DNA of 64,000 bases. Source: Hyposmocoma kahamanoa (Eukaryota > Arthropoda > Insecta > Lepidoptera > Cosmopterigidae). This document shows, piece after piece, positions 21,736 to 32,044 of the stretch. The translations under genes were made by a program, and so were the position numbers. The notes under the pieces were generated by a model, which had not been told where the DNA came from, searched no databases, and saw nothing but the letters and a program-made list of their open reading frames with translations. The stretch is from positions 2,215,642-2,279,641 of the forward strand of contig NW_020654748.1 of assembly GCF_003589595.1 (NCBI RefSeq), in the 5' to 3' direction. The first letter of the stretch is position 1. Each line of letters starts with the position of its first letter.

Positions 21736-22012
21736 TTTTTTATGATATTAAATTAACGGACGCACAAGTTGTGCGTAATAAGGTGGTAAGCGACACGCCT
21801 TTCATAGCAGTTACAGTATGACTTAAGAGCGAAGATCTGAGCAACACCATCAGTGAGCCCGTCATCTTGAAACAAAAGTTGACTAGTTCCACGAGCCTGT
21901 AGCTTCACCAGCTCCTCCTCCTTAACTTTGAAAACCAAAACGCAATAAAGCTCACATTACTGCCGCAGAAATAGACAAGGCGGCAAGAGTTTTTCTGGAC
22001 GAACTCTTTCAT
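21730..22012 (-). repeat. REP-C, full length, diverged
   Basis: All landmarks are present on the minus strand but with many substitutions, so an old copy. Confidence 0.75.
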
Positions 22013-22094
22013 AAGGGTTTCCTTTCGAATTGGTCGTACCCGGAACCTTCTCATCCAAAGTCCACTGTGTTCGTCAAAGAGTACCTATTATCTT

Positions 22095-22235
22095 TGTGAC
22101 ATCATTAACCCATTTATACGTTGCTGGGCACGGGTGTCATCTCAGGCGAGGGTTTAGGCTATAGTCCACCGCGCTGGCCCAATGTGCGTTGGGGACTTTG
22201 CATGTTTTCCTAGAGTTGTGAACCTTCTTCGATGT
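22095..22235 (+). repeat. Repeat M copy 2
   Basis: CGTTGCTGGGCACGGGTGTC, GGCGAGGGTTTAGGCTATAG, then CTAGAGTTGTGAACC; joins the mariner remnant. Confidence 0.65.
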
Positions 22236-22265
22236 ACAGGTTCACAGCCACCGAAAAAAATGAAT

Positions 22266-22559
22266 TTATTGCAAACCAAATTTCCCGATCGCATAATTTC
22301 ACGATCTGCGTTTAAGTGGCCAGTTCGATGTCGTGTTTTAACACCGCTGGATTAATTTTTGTGGGGTTATGTGAAAGACAGAGTCTATAAGGCGCCATTC
22401 GAATCGATTGCAGCCTTAAAACTCAAAATTCGTGAAGCGATTAACCACCATTTTGTCTTTGACGAAGGAATCGACATCTGTAGCTGTGGTCGTGGTGAAC
22501 ATTTATCAGATATCATTTTGTATTTCATTCATAATTGCCAAACTTTTTTAATACAATAA
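22266..22559 (+). pseudogene. Mariner/Tc1-type transposase C-terminus with in-frame stop
   Basis: One frame reads KFPDRIISRS, FKWPVRCRVLTPLD, stop TAA (22353-22355), FLWGYVKDRVYKAPFESIAA, LKLKIREAIN, then GIDICSCGRGEH. The block LTPLDYFLWGYVKDRVY is the end of the DDE/D transposase core in mariner-type HTH transposases; the stop stands where Tyr is expected. No inverted ends found. It is a fragment, not an active gene. Confidence 0.75.
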
Positions 22560-23190
22560 CAATTTGAATCATTGTCATCAAAATTTATTGTTTAATTATG
22601 ATTTACGAAACAAAGTTCTTGCTGAAAAACACTATATTTACCCTTTTAAAAGGCCTTGAATACGAGCATTTTACAAGATACTGTCAATTGTTTTTTTTTT
22701 AACTAAAAATATAATATAAAAATAATCAAAATAAAATATAGTAATCTCGGACAAGGTTGCGATTGATCTTTTTGGCCCGGCTTCAAGTCGTAAAGTCAAT
22801 GTTTCTAACAAAATCACAAAGGTTATTTGATTTTCAATTGTTTGTTTGGGACATAGTGATTTATTTTATTAGACGGGTTATGTTTTGTTTCGTTGTTTTC
22901 TTTGGTACAACATAGCGAAGCTAAGATGTTTCGATAATTGCTTCTTGTGATATAGTGTTTGTAAATAAGACATCTTATGTAATAGATATCGAATTTTTAG
23001 CGTAATAGAACTTTAAACATGTTTAGAGTCTGCGAATAGAGATCTAGAACCCTCTATAAGCGGTTTAGTATATTATCTTATTTATTTCCAGTTTCGTAGT
23101 CGGCAAAATCAGAAAAAAGCTTGAGGTGCCAATAACGAAATGTTCATTATTTAATGACATTTAAGGTATCTAATTTGTTTAATAAAATAC
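22560..23190. other. AT-rich, nothing recognised
   Basis: No landmark found. Confidence 0.5.
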
Positions 23191-23199
23191 TATTATAAA

Positions 23200-23312
23200 G
23201 AAGGAATTTTTTCTGAGTGCTCGATCTTTGTATTAATAATTATAACAAACTAGTGGAGTAATTTCACAAAAAATAATTGAATATCAATTCAATAAAAATT
23301 TAATTAATACAG
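23200..23312 (+). mobile_element. SINE-B tail, first of a tandem pair
   Basis: GAAGGAATTTTTTCTGAGTG onward, about 110 bp, virtually identical to the tail that follows at 23398. Confidence 0.7.
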
Positions 23313-23334
23313 TGAATAGCGACATCTCTCGCCA

Positions 23335-23506
23335 GGACTGGTACGGTATGGTGGCACGGTATGCAAGAAGACGTCGGTTCGAATCCGACCGGATCGAAGG
23401 AATTTTTTCTGAGTGTTCGATCTTTGTATTAATAATTATAACAAACTAGTGGAGTAATTTCACAAAAAATAATTGAATATTAATTCAATAAAAATTTAAT
23501 ATTATT
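23335..23506 (+). mobile_element. SINE-B, second of a tandem pair
   Basis: Starts with GCAAGAAGACGTCGGTTCGA, then the shared tail. It follows GACATCTCTCGCCAGGACTG, a flank also seen near 30750 and 60280. Confidence 0.7.
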
Positions 23507-23508
23507 AT

Positions 23509-23690
23509 TATTGTTATAATTATTAGTACAAAGATCGAACAAAAAAAATCCTTTGATCCAGCCGGATCCGGACCGATATCTTTAGCAAACCGTGCTAGAC
23601 GCTATGCCAACTAAGCCACGGAACGAACCAGCGGACCTCACGATTTTTTCTATGTGCTTGTTTGTCGGATCCACTCAGTTAGGTTAGGTT
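23509..23690 (-). mobile_element. SINE-B, left arm of an inverted pair
   Basis: Minus strand with A box (CGTTCCGTGGCTTAGTTGGC) and intact head up to the hinge near 23690. Confidence 0.75.
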
Positions 23691-23694
23691 CGTC

Positions 23695-23935
23695 GTAAGT
23701 TACGAAATACTTTCATAGATTTCTCATAGATGGTCAACGGCTAAAAAGTTGTTGAAAACCAAAATGCAGAAGTCCGATAAACAAGCACATAGAATAATTC
23801 GTGAGGTACGCTGGTTCGTTCCGTGGCTCAGTTGGCATAGCGACTGCCACGGTTTGCTAGAAGACATCGCTTGGAATCCTATCGGATCGAAGGATTCTTT
23901 TCTGAGTATTCGATCTTTGTATTAATAATTACAAC
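23695..23935 (+). mobile_element. SINE-B, right arm of an inverted pair
   Basis: Plus strand from TTACGAAATACTTTCATAGA to the tail; pairs with 23509-23690 to form a long imperfect hairpin. Confidence 0.75.
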
Positions 23936-24002
23936 ACTATTATTATCATTATTATTGGTCATGGCCTAAAATAAAAAATTTGAATTTTGAAAGGGGAGTG
24001 GT

Positions 24003-24059
24003 GATTTAATAAATAATAATAATAAAAGGGAATATTTTATTATTATTATTTATTAAATC
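24003..24059. repeat. Perfect hairpin, 25-bp arms, 7-nt loop
   Basis: Arm GATTTAATAAATAATAATAA continuing TAAAA, loop GGGAATA, exact inverse arm. Partly trinucleotide (TAA)n. Confidence 0.95.
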
Positions 24060-24267
24060 AATATTTTACTTGTGTGTGTATTCGCAAATCTTTGCATTTC
24101 GTTATGTCATACATTATGCTAATAATGTATGACTTAGCTTAAAATATTTTGTAATCTTAACGTGCTAAATGTTACGGGTCTGTGACGCGGCAAATAAAGT
24201 TTTTTAATCTTTGAAGTTCGAAAGCTCCAAAATACAAATGCGTTAGTTAGTGAGGGCCGAGTAAATC

Positions 24268-24282
24268 TCTCTCTCTCTCTAA
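24268..24282. repeat. (CT)n microsatellite
   Basis: Seven CT units. Confidence 0.8.
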
Positions 24283-24389
24283 AATCCAGGATCGATTAAA
24301 AATAAAATACAAAAAAGTCAAAACACACTCAAGGGTCTTTTTTGAAATTGAATTTAAAAAAAAATTATATCATGATGTTTTTACGACTA

Positions 24390-24725
24390 TTTTAATCGTC
24401 TTCTAAAAAAGGAGGAGGTTCTGAATTCGACTGTATTTTTTTTTGTATGTAACATACATCGCGATTCTTTCGTTCATATCATATATCATTTGTAAACCGA
24501 TTTCGATGATTCTCACCCAGTGTAGGTATCTCATATTGGCCCCATTTCAATTTGAAGAAAATGTTCCACCTCTAATGGTGGCAAACTAGTGGATGTGATT
24601 GGATCCAGTGTGGTGTGAATCCAGTTTCGCGCAGTGTTCGGTAACGGATTTCAATAAAATTTGACAATAGATGTACTTCCACGAACTTTTGGGGCCTGTT
24701 TTTTATAAAAGTTTTTTTGTGAAAA
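24390..24725 (+). repeat. MITE-D, full length
   Basis: AAAAAAGGAGGAGGTTCTGA to CCACGAACTTTTGGGGCC. Confidence 0.8.
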
Positions 24726-24727
24726 TA

Positions 24728-24862
24728 CTTTGTTATTATTATTGATACAAAAACCGAACAAACACAAAGCAAAATTCCTTCGATCCAACTAAATTCAAAC
24801 CAGCGTCTGTCGCCTCAACATGGTAGCCGTAGGACCGATCTACGGTTCTTACGGATTTTTCT
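24728..24862 (-). mobile_element. SINE-B, diverged
   Basis: ATTCCTTCGATCCAACTAAA and CCAGCGTCTGTCGCCTCAAC; starts right after a MITE-D copy. Confidence 0.55.
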
Positions 24863-24864
24863 TT

Positions 24865-25285
24865 GTATTTGTCTGATCTATATATTACGACGTGAGGAAT
24901 GGGGCAATGTTACCTACATTTTGTCCTTGCTTAACAAATAAATGCTAAAAGATGACAAAGTTATATAAAATATAATAACTTTATCTATTATGACGATATA
25001 ATTAAATTCCGCGACAATATCATATCACCGTAAAAATACCTGCAAGAAATAAAATCCAATCAATCACATTTCTCAATTCGTAACGACGCGGTCGACCTTA
25101 TTAGATAGCGTTATCAGATCTTAGATAATTAACCCGTGCCGTAGAAAATAAGTCACGATCTACCAGATCAGGCCACGCGACTTGCAAATAAAAGATGGCG
25201 CTTCTTTGCCTTTTTACGTAATGTACAGACAATTGCACTGTAGAGCATTGCTGAATGTAAGAAATCATACACCTTTGTATACTTA
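24865..25285. other. Nothing recognised
   Basis: No repeat family or exon seen. Confidence 0.45.
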
Positions 25286-25287
25286 AT

Positions 25288-25345
25288 TTTTTTATGATGG
25301 TTACCAAGTGACAGGACGGGCAAGTCGTGCGTCTGATGGTAAAGT
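25288..25345 (-). repeat. REP-C 3' end fragment
   Basis: ACCAAGTGACAGGACGGGCA and GTCGTGCGTCTGATGGTAAA. Confidence 0.65.
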
Positions 25346-25349
25346 GCCA

Positions 25350-26095
25350 GTGTTTTAGATAATAAACTGAGAGACACGTATGTGCGAAATTTTGTACCTT
25401 TCCTATTTAAGTATAAAAAAGTTATTGTCTAACTTCGTACGTAGAATCTTTATATCTCTGTTCTGAAGAATAATCATTTTGGAGATGTGACCTTATTACA
25501 CCGAGGGTTTAACTTACTTTAGTTATAACCTATTAACCTACTTCTAGAGAGACTTGAAAACCGTTGCTGTAAGCATATTAATAATATACGTACCTACTCG
25601 TAGCAAATGTTATTTTATTATGTACTCGTAGTTTAACGTCTTTTACGAAATAAGCCTTTGTCATGTTTATGCGAGGAATAAAATTCTAATTTCAAAGATC
25701 GACGATGAAGGAAGTATAGTAGAAATTGTTCCGGAGCGGTTTTAGGGATGGCGCAGGTCTGGATTGAGATATTATAAACTATGACGCTTATGTGATGGAC
25801 ATTTGACACGTTTGTATAACAAACATATGACACGACATTGCTACCGGTTTTTAGAAATTTGTTGTATTAATTAATTTTATAAATAACAAGATGACTATAA
25901 AAGTATATTCATCAAGGTAATTATCGTGATAATATTACTTTGAATCCTGTGTTGTACATAATCAATGGTAATGAGGAAACAGGAGCCAGCTTGTGAAAAA
26001 GCCAGCTTATTGTATAGAAATATATTACAGTGCAGTCCCATATCTTTCTATATAAGTTTTGTTTATAGTGTCCCTCTCTGTCAATCTCTTTATTA
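25350..26095. other. Nothing recognised
   Basis: No repeat family or exon seen. Confidence 0.45.
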
Positions 26096-26099
26096 TGCG

Positions 26100-26775
26100 G
26101 GAAGGGCACTATGACCTGTGCGAATTCGCTCGCACAGGGACTGCCTAAGTCAGGTCCTAATCCCGGATCAGCCTGTTTGCACGGACTTCATAGGTTCTCT
26201 ATAATGCTAGTGCCTTAGGTGAGCCGTTCCAGGTGCACGTACAGCACCCTCCCTATTTCTCAGATAGGTACAAGCACGCTCACTTCCCATCGCGCTCCGC
26301 ACGACTAGCCAAATCTTCTCATTGGTGGCGGAGTTGTAAGACACGCTCACGTCCCGACGTCAGTTCCAGTTTCCCGACGCTCTCCAGTTCCCAAATTCCT
26401 ACGCGGCCGGAGGGACCGGAAGATGTCTAGTCCATCCTCTACTAGCTCTCTGGCCTAGTGCCGGAGATGCCAAGTAGCTGTGTCCTGCGACAATATCCGG
26501 ACATAGCTACCGACTGAAAGGGCAACTCACGTGTCCCGCGTATTTCTTCGCCTCAGGACCTCAACTAGACCGCTACTAACGCCCCGGCCACACACCACGG
26601 GGGCAGACTAACGTGTACGTCCCTGCAGCTAACCACATACCCCGGTGAGTCCATACCCAAGGGGTATCACTGTCGGAGGTATTGGCCCGGACGCCCACCG
26701 TACCCTCGAGGCCGTAGTCTCTCCGGAAAACCCTTTCTCTCGGGTCGGTAGATAGGGTTAGGTACTACAGTACTG
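26100..26775 (-). repeat. GC-rich dispersed repeat, retroelement-like, copy 1
   Basis: An unusually GC-rich block of about 670 bp. Its minus strand shares AGAGCTAGTAGAGGA, ACATCTTCCGGT, GGAATTTGGGAACTGGAGAG and AACTCCGCCACCAATGAGAA with the plus strand at 50.1 kb, with the same order and spacing. Probably the 3' part of a retroelement; no protein domain recognised. Confidence 0.6.
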
Positions 26776-26779
26776 TGTA

Positions 26780-27440
26780 AAGTTATTTCTTGCTGGCAAT
26801 GTCTTAATTATTGGCACTAAGAACGAGTGCTGATAACTGAATCTTCAGTCATTCTTCGTTCTATATTTATTTTATTGTTTTTGGTAGCTGTTGCGTTACC
26901 TATATAGTTAGGTAGGTGTTACCAGAGTCGATGTTGGGAAGAACTCATAGGCAATCAAAGAGCTAAGATAACGCTGTGCTTCAAATACTGTGAAAAATAA
27001 AAATTCAAGACAACAATGTGCGCAAGTTGTAGCGGCTGTTGGCCTATCTTGTAGAATTGACAAGTGATGGGGGCGATAAAACGGAACAGCGCAATAAAAG
27101 CGCACCATCTAACTCCGGGCCTGTACTACGGCAAAATATATGTAAATATGAGTTGGGAACGGCAATATTTCAAGCAAAGTGCTGCACCAGCAATAAAGGG
27201 GCTCATTACAACAATATTATTCCGCTATTGCGATTTCTGGTGCTCCAAAGAAACAATGACTCAACCTATACTTTATTATTGTCCTTGTTTTGAAAATTTA
27301 TTTTAATTCTATTCTTTTACTTTGTTTACTCAAGTATAAAATGGTATCTTTGGCTTAAATGCAAACCGCGTGGAGCCAAATAAATTAGGCCGTGTCGAAA
27401 TTCAACCATGGAAGTTGAAGTTTTAGTATCTATATTTGAC
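26780..27440. other. Nothing recognised
   Basis: Open frames of about 80 codons at 27039-27306 overlap in two frames and look like chance. GCCTGTACTACGGCAAAATA may be the trace of a transposase gene, too weak to call. Confidence 0.35.
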
Positions 27441-27445
27441 GGAGT

Positions 27446-27650
27446 GCAGTAGAGCTAGTTGTCAAAGAATTCGTCCAAGGAAGTACTGTCAGTAGTAACG
27501 TGAGCATTACCACGTTCCGATTTTGAAGGATAAGGGTGCTGGTGGAGTTACAAGCACGGCATATGGGACTTGTCTTCTTGTCTAAGAGTGATGGCCGCAG
27601 TCGTAATGCCCTTAAGTTCTTTACGATTTAATTCTCTGTTAAGGGTGTGT
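27446..27650 (+). repeat. REP-C, 3' part lost
   Basis: AAGAATTCGTCCAAGGAAGT, GAAGGATAAGGGTGCTGG and a diverged middle. Confidence 0.7.
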
Positions 27651-27939
27651 TTTTATAGGTATGTTGGCATGGTTACCATCATGCAAAACGAAGTGCCTCC
27701 GGAGTTACTTTCAATACATTACGCAACACACGTAGTAGTTTTCACTAGTGCTAGGCCCGTATCGGCCCGAATCGGCATTTTGGATGATAGCATCTCAAGC
27801 GATCAAAATCCTGTTTGATTGATTAGGACTTGATTTGACCCGTAGTTCAAGTGCTGAGTGACGTTTACACGTTTATATACACTGAAATGTTGGATTGCAG
27901 TCAAATTTTTTCGACTTATTCTTAATTGAATCAATTGTT

Positions 27940-28030
27940 GTGCTTGTTGCTGCGATCATTGTGCTTGTTGCTACGATCATTGTGATTGTTGCTACGATCA
28001 TTGTGCTTGTTGCTGTGATTATTGTGCTTG
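27940..28030. repeat. 21-bp tandem repeat, 4.3 copies
   Basis: Unit GTGCTTGTTGCTACGATCAT plus T, four units at 27940, 27961, 27982 and 28003 plus seven bases. Since 21 is a multiple of three, both strands stay open and give false hydrophobic reading frames. Confidence 0.95.
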
Positions 28031-28097
28031 ATAGGCTCACTTCGAAGCAAGTCATATCGATACTTGTGAGAAGAGAGGGCGTAAAACCCATATTAAT

Positions 28098-28248
28098 GAG
28101 TTCTTAGGCTTTTGCGATTGTTATACATAGTAAATGAAACTCATGGTCAACCGTGACCATGGGACCTGTAAAGGGCCCGAAACGTCGGTTTGTTTGAAAA
28201 AAACAAATATACGCGATTTAAATACGAAAAAATAGTTTCATTTCGTAC
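28098..28248. mobile_element. PLE-E terminal copy hit by a MITE
   Basis: Inverse left piece (GAGTTCTTAGGCTTTTGCGA), then forward copy with CCTGTAAAGGGCCCGAAAC (28165-28183). Ends at the 8-bp duplication of the CATTGAC MITE. Confidence 0.75.
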
Positions 28249-28534
28249 CATTGACTTACAAATAAATGGACGACAGGTCTAATACAGAAACCACGAAAAA
28301 AATGTCCCAAGTCAACCTATTTAAACGTAGTGACATGTAAAGGAATATGAAAAAGCTAAAACGTTAAATTTAAATTGTAATGTCATCGCAGTACTGTCTA
28401 ATTTTGCTTGCTTCGCTGTCAGTCGAACAAACGAAGACTAAAGCGTGAATGACGCTCTGTATACGATTTTAACGCCCTATAAGTTCGGACACTTTTTAGC
28501 GCGGACCCGACGTCCATATAATTTTAAGTCAATG
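28249..28534 (+). mobile_element. 286-bp MITE, CATTGAC family, copy 2
   Basis: Nearly identical to the copy at 4050 over its whole length. Flanks TTTCGTAC (28241-28248) and TTTCCTAC (28535-28542) form an 8-bp duplication with one mismatch. The insertion point is the end of a PLE-E copy, whose usual sequence there is TTTCCTAT, so the MITE came after that element. Confidence 0.85.
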
Positions 28535-28734
28535 TTTCCTACGCATATTATTGTCAATTATTTATGGATGTGCTTGAGTTAAAATTCCTTACTTTATCGT
28601 TGTATCTCCTCAAGCTTTGTTATTCGATAAAACTAACATTTTTACGTAAACGTAGGTAAAAGATAAACAAATAAATAAGATATGAACCAAAATGTTTATA
28701 AATTAATATTTTGCATTTGTTACTGTTTTCTTTT

Positions 28735-29005
28735 TTAACCGACTTCAAAGAAAGGAGGAGATTCTCAATTCGACGAATAACTCCGCGGCATTTGTGAACC
28801 GATTTTGATGAGTCTTTTTTATTGGAAAGAGGGTACCTCAGAATTTGTCCCATTTAAATTTGAAGAAAATATTTCATCGCTAAGGGTGGCAAACTAAGGG
28901 ATGAATCCACTTTCGAGTACTTTCCGGTAACCGATTTCAATAAAATAGATTAGATCAATTACCTCCACGAACTTTTGAAGTCGGTTTTTTATATAAAAAA
29001 GTTAC
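28735..29005 (+). repeat. MITE-D, full length
   Basis: TTAACCGACTTCAAAGAAAG to CTTTTGAAGTCGGTTTTTTA; here both ends read as exact inverse copies (ACCGACTTCAAA). Confidence 0.85.
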
Positions 29006-29009
29006 AACT

Positions 29010-29270
29010 AAAAAGTCGTTGAAAATCAAATACATAGATCCGACAAAAACAAGCACATAGAAAAATTCTTGACGTCCGCTGGTTCGTTTCGTGGCTTAGT
29101 TGGCATAGTGTCTGCCACGGTTTACTAGAAGAATCCGGTCCGAATCCGGCCGGATCGAAGGAATTTTTTTCTGAGTGTTCGATCTTTGTATTAATAATTA
29201 TAACAAACTAGTGGAGTAATTTCACAAAAAAAAATTTAATATCAGTTCAATAAAAATTTATGTTACAACT
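29010..29270 (+). mobile_element. SINE-B, near complete
   Basis: From AAAAGTCGTTGAAAATC to a long tail; starts where a MITE-D copy ends. Confidence 0.75.
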
Positions 29271-29274
29271 AGTC

Positions 29275-30095
29275 TACTCTAAAGTATAGATATCCCTTAA
29301 AAAGCAATTGTTTTTCAGTCAATATGTAAATTTTGACATATCTCAATTTATGGGTATAAACTTAGAATAATAACGCATAGAAACCCAGTCCGCACACGCT
29401 AAGTGAGGCAAATTGAAGCGCTCCCAATGGGCCTACACGAGCGGGCGGGCCTTCAGTGCTCAAGGTCAACTTGCACCGCGAACAGCTCCAGAATTTTAGC
29501 TAAAAATGACGAAATGTGCGGTAAATGAGTATAAAAATACGTCAGACAAACATAAAATAGATACTAACATTCCACAAGGAAGTAACGCGTTTCAACTTGT
29601 ATTTTTAAATAAATATTCACTAAAACCGAAAATTAACCTACTACTAAAACTAGCCTACATGAATTTGATTTTTGCCTCACTTGTGACAGTTCGTTTGATA
29701 TGAAACTATCATTCTATGCGCTATTATTCTAAGGGTATAAATGAATCTGATAAAAAAACAGTTGATAAAAAATTGTGCTCATGTCATATTTGTTAACACA
29801 GTTGACATGAGTAGTATATTAATATTGATCAAGTACTTGAGATGAATTTTATTAATACGAGAGTAAGTGCGATATTACGATGAGTAAGTACCTAGAGTAA
29901 CGAAATATAAGCTACAACGATGATCAATAACGTGTAAACGAATTAGATTACACTGTAAATACGTTACAACTGTAGTAACAATATTGTTTACAGCAATAAT
30001 TTCTGTGTTCTTATTGTGACATACACTTTCTTTTATTTAGCACGACTCTCTGGTTCACATATATAGGTATATAGGTTATATAGGTTTTGATATAG
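29275..30095. other. Nothing recognised
   Basis: A GC-richer patch (29370-29490) is unassigned. Confidence 0.45.
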
Positions 30096-30099
30096 ACAA

Positions 30100-30325
30100 A
30101 ATATTTTTTTTACCAACTTCACAAAAGTTTCTCAATTTGACTGTATGTTTTTTTGTTTGTGTGTTACGCGATAACTTCGGCATTTATGAACCGATTTTGA
30201 TGATTCTTTTGTTGTTGGAAAGAAGGTACCCCAGTAGCGGTTCCATTTAAATTTAAAAAAAAAATATTCCACCTCTAAGGGTGGCAATGTGACGAATGAC
30301 TTTTGAGGTCGGGTTTTTTAGTACC
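30100..30325 (+). repeat. MITE-D with internal deletion
   Basis: ACCAACTTCACAAAAG start; the TTCCGGTAACCGATTTC segment is missing before CTTTTGAGGTCGGG. Confidence 0.8.
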
Positions 30326-30454
30326 CTTTACTGAGATTATTTGTTTTATGCAATCGTATCGAAGGAAATTCGAAGCGAATATGAAGATCTTAACAATTAA
30401 ATACATTTATAATTATAGAATTTGATGTTTATTTATCATCAACCTAAGCTAGGG

Positions 30455-30550
30455 ATGTGTTTCAGGTTCAATCAAAGTTTCGGGTTCTTTATCGGTGACT
30501 TTACCACCAATCAGTTATGTCTAATATTAATACAAGCCACCCTATTCTGA
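30455..30550 (-). mobile_element. Degenerate PLE-E fragment
   Basis: AAAGTTTCGGGTTCTTTATC and CAGTTATGTCTAATATTAAT, then ACAAGCCACCCTA, match the inner part of the family in the minus orientation. Confidence 0.5.
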
Positions 30551-30659
30551 TATGTAGTTACAAAAGACAATTAATTGAAATTCTCCTTAACATAAATTAT
30601 ATTGTAATTAAGTTTTATTGAATGTCATGTTTCACCAACACGGTATTAATTTTATTTTT

Positions 30660-30760
30660 ATTTGCTATAATTAATAAACAAAGATCAAACACTTAGATAC
30701 CTGAGATTCAATAAAAGTTAATTACAATTGTTAAAGTGACATCTCTAGGCGGAGCCTGGT
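30660..30760 (+). mobile_element. SINE-B distal fragment
   Basis: TTCAATAAAAGTTAATTACA followed by GTGACATCTCTAGGCGGAGC, the 3' tail and flank of the family. Confidence 0.4.
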
Positions 30761-30776
30761 AGCTGTAAAGGTGAAA

Positions 30777-30814
30777 AGCACCAGAAAGCGCCAGAAAGCG
30801 TTAGAAAGCGTCTG
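30777..30814. repeat. 9-bp tandem repeat
   Basis: About four units of the type CAGAAAGCG (AGCACCAGAAAGCGCCAGAA onward). Confidence 0.85.
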
Positions 30815-31195
30815 TACAAATCTTTATATTCGTGTAATAGCCAGGGTTTCAATGGCGGCACCATTACATCCGGGTTTATGGCTTCATTTTTGGTCGAAAA
30901 ACGATTGTAGCAAATTTTGATAATTTTTTTGTTCCAACTGTTGTATTATAACTTGGTAAAGAATCAAAAATAACATTTTAGTAAATGGAATTTGGAAGAG
31001 ATCTGGCTCTTGTCGCGGTCGAGCTGGGAGTGACCGTGGTACGAAAACAAAATGAGAATGAGAAAGAGAAGGAGGATGGAGCAATTCAAATTTAAATACA
31101 TGTAAAATAAAAAATTATAGGATACAAGCGGAGAGAGGCGATACAAAGAGGTAAGATGACGGTGAAAGGAGGTCACACCGTCACAAAGGTACCTC

Positions 31196-31412
31196 GGTAA
31201 GTGAAGAAAAACTTTCATAGATTTCTCACAGATGGCGCTACGGGGAAAAGTTGTTAAAACAAAGATCTGCAACAAACACACGGAAAAATTCGTGAGGTCC
31301 GTTGGTTTGTTCCGTTGACATAGCGACTGGCACGGTTTTGCTAGGAGCCATTGGTTCGAATCCAGGTGGACCAAAGTGAATTTTTTCTAAGTGTGCCTCT
31401 TTGTTTATTATA
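31196..31412 (+). mobile_element. SINE-B
   Basis: CATAGATTTCTCACAGATGG, GAGGTCCGTTGGTTTGTTCC and GCCATTGGTTCGAATCC; tail truncated. Confidence 0.7.
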
Positions 31413-31793
31413 TAAATTACATTTTCCTTAATGTACAGTGATGCTAGTGTAAGAAAGTTAATTTCTTGAAACTTATTTAATCATTCTCGGGTATTAAATG
31501 AAGAAACTTTAGATAAATTAATTAGTAATGTAAAATTAGTGACTTAAAACGTAGTTAACATTCGCGTAGAGACGCGGAAGTAAACAATTCATCATAATAG
31601 AGTCAGATGGTCGAGGATCAATCGAAGTACAATGCGCGTAACCTTGCTCGTTAGTTTGTTCTTTTTGTTATCTAGACCTTCAGGAGTACAGACTAAGACT
31701 TATGTAAATTGTCAGCTAACTTGTAAAACCGCTTTACACATTTTAAAAATACATGTATTTAACAGAAGTAGGAGTTAACGCCTATAAGACTTT

Positions 31794-31895
31794 CTTTTTT
31801 TATGATACTGTGTGATGAGACGACCAACTCGTGCGTCTAGTGGTAAGCGACACGTCTGTCCGAAGCAGTTGCAGTGCCATACAAGAGTTTGAAAT
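31794..31895 (-). repeat. REP-C 3' fragment
   Basis: Poly-T, TATGATACTGTGTGATGAGA, then GCGACACGTCTGTCC and GCAGTTGCAGTGCCA. Confidence 0.6.
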
Positions 31896-31949
31896 CGCAA
31901 ATATAAATCAATATAAATAATATATATGTATAATAATCCATATAATTAT

Positions 31950-32010
31950 ACGGAATTAGACCCGCCGCGGTCCCGACCCGCCCCGCGCCCGCCCCGCAAC
32001 GCACACGCCA
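31950..32010. other. CpG-dense pocket
   Basis: ACCCGCCGCGGTCCCGACCC and GCCCCGCGCCCGCCCCGCAA within very AT-rich DNA. No open frame or splice signal gives it a role. Confidence 0.5.
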
Positions 32011-32044
32011 TCTGTGTGTTTCACGCTTTATAGTTAGAAAATGT

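Noticed and set aside
27940..28030. CRISPR-like or regularly spaced repeat
   Set aside because: The units are contiguous with no spacers; it is a simple tandem repeat in an insect genome.
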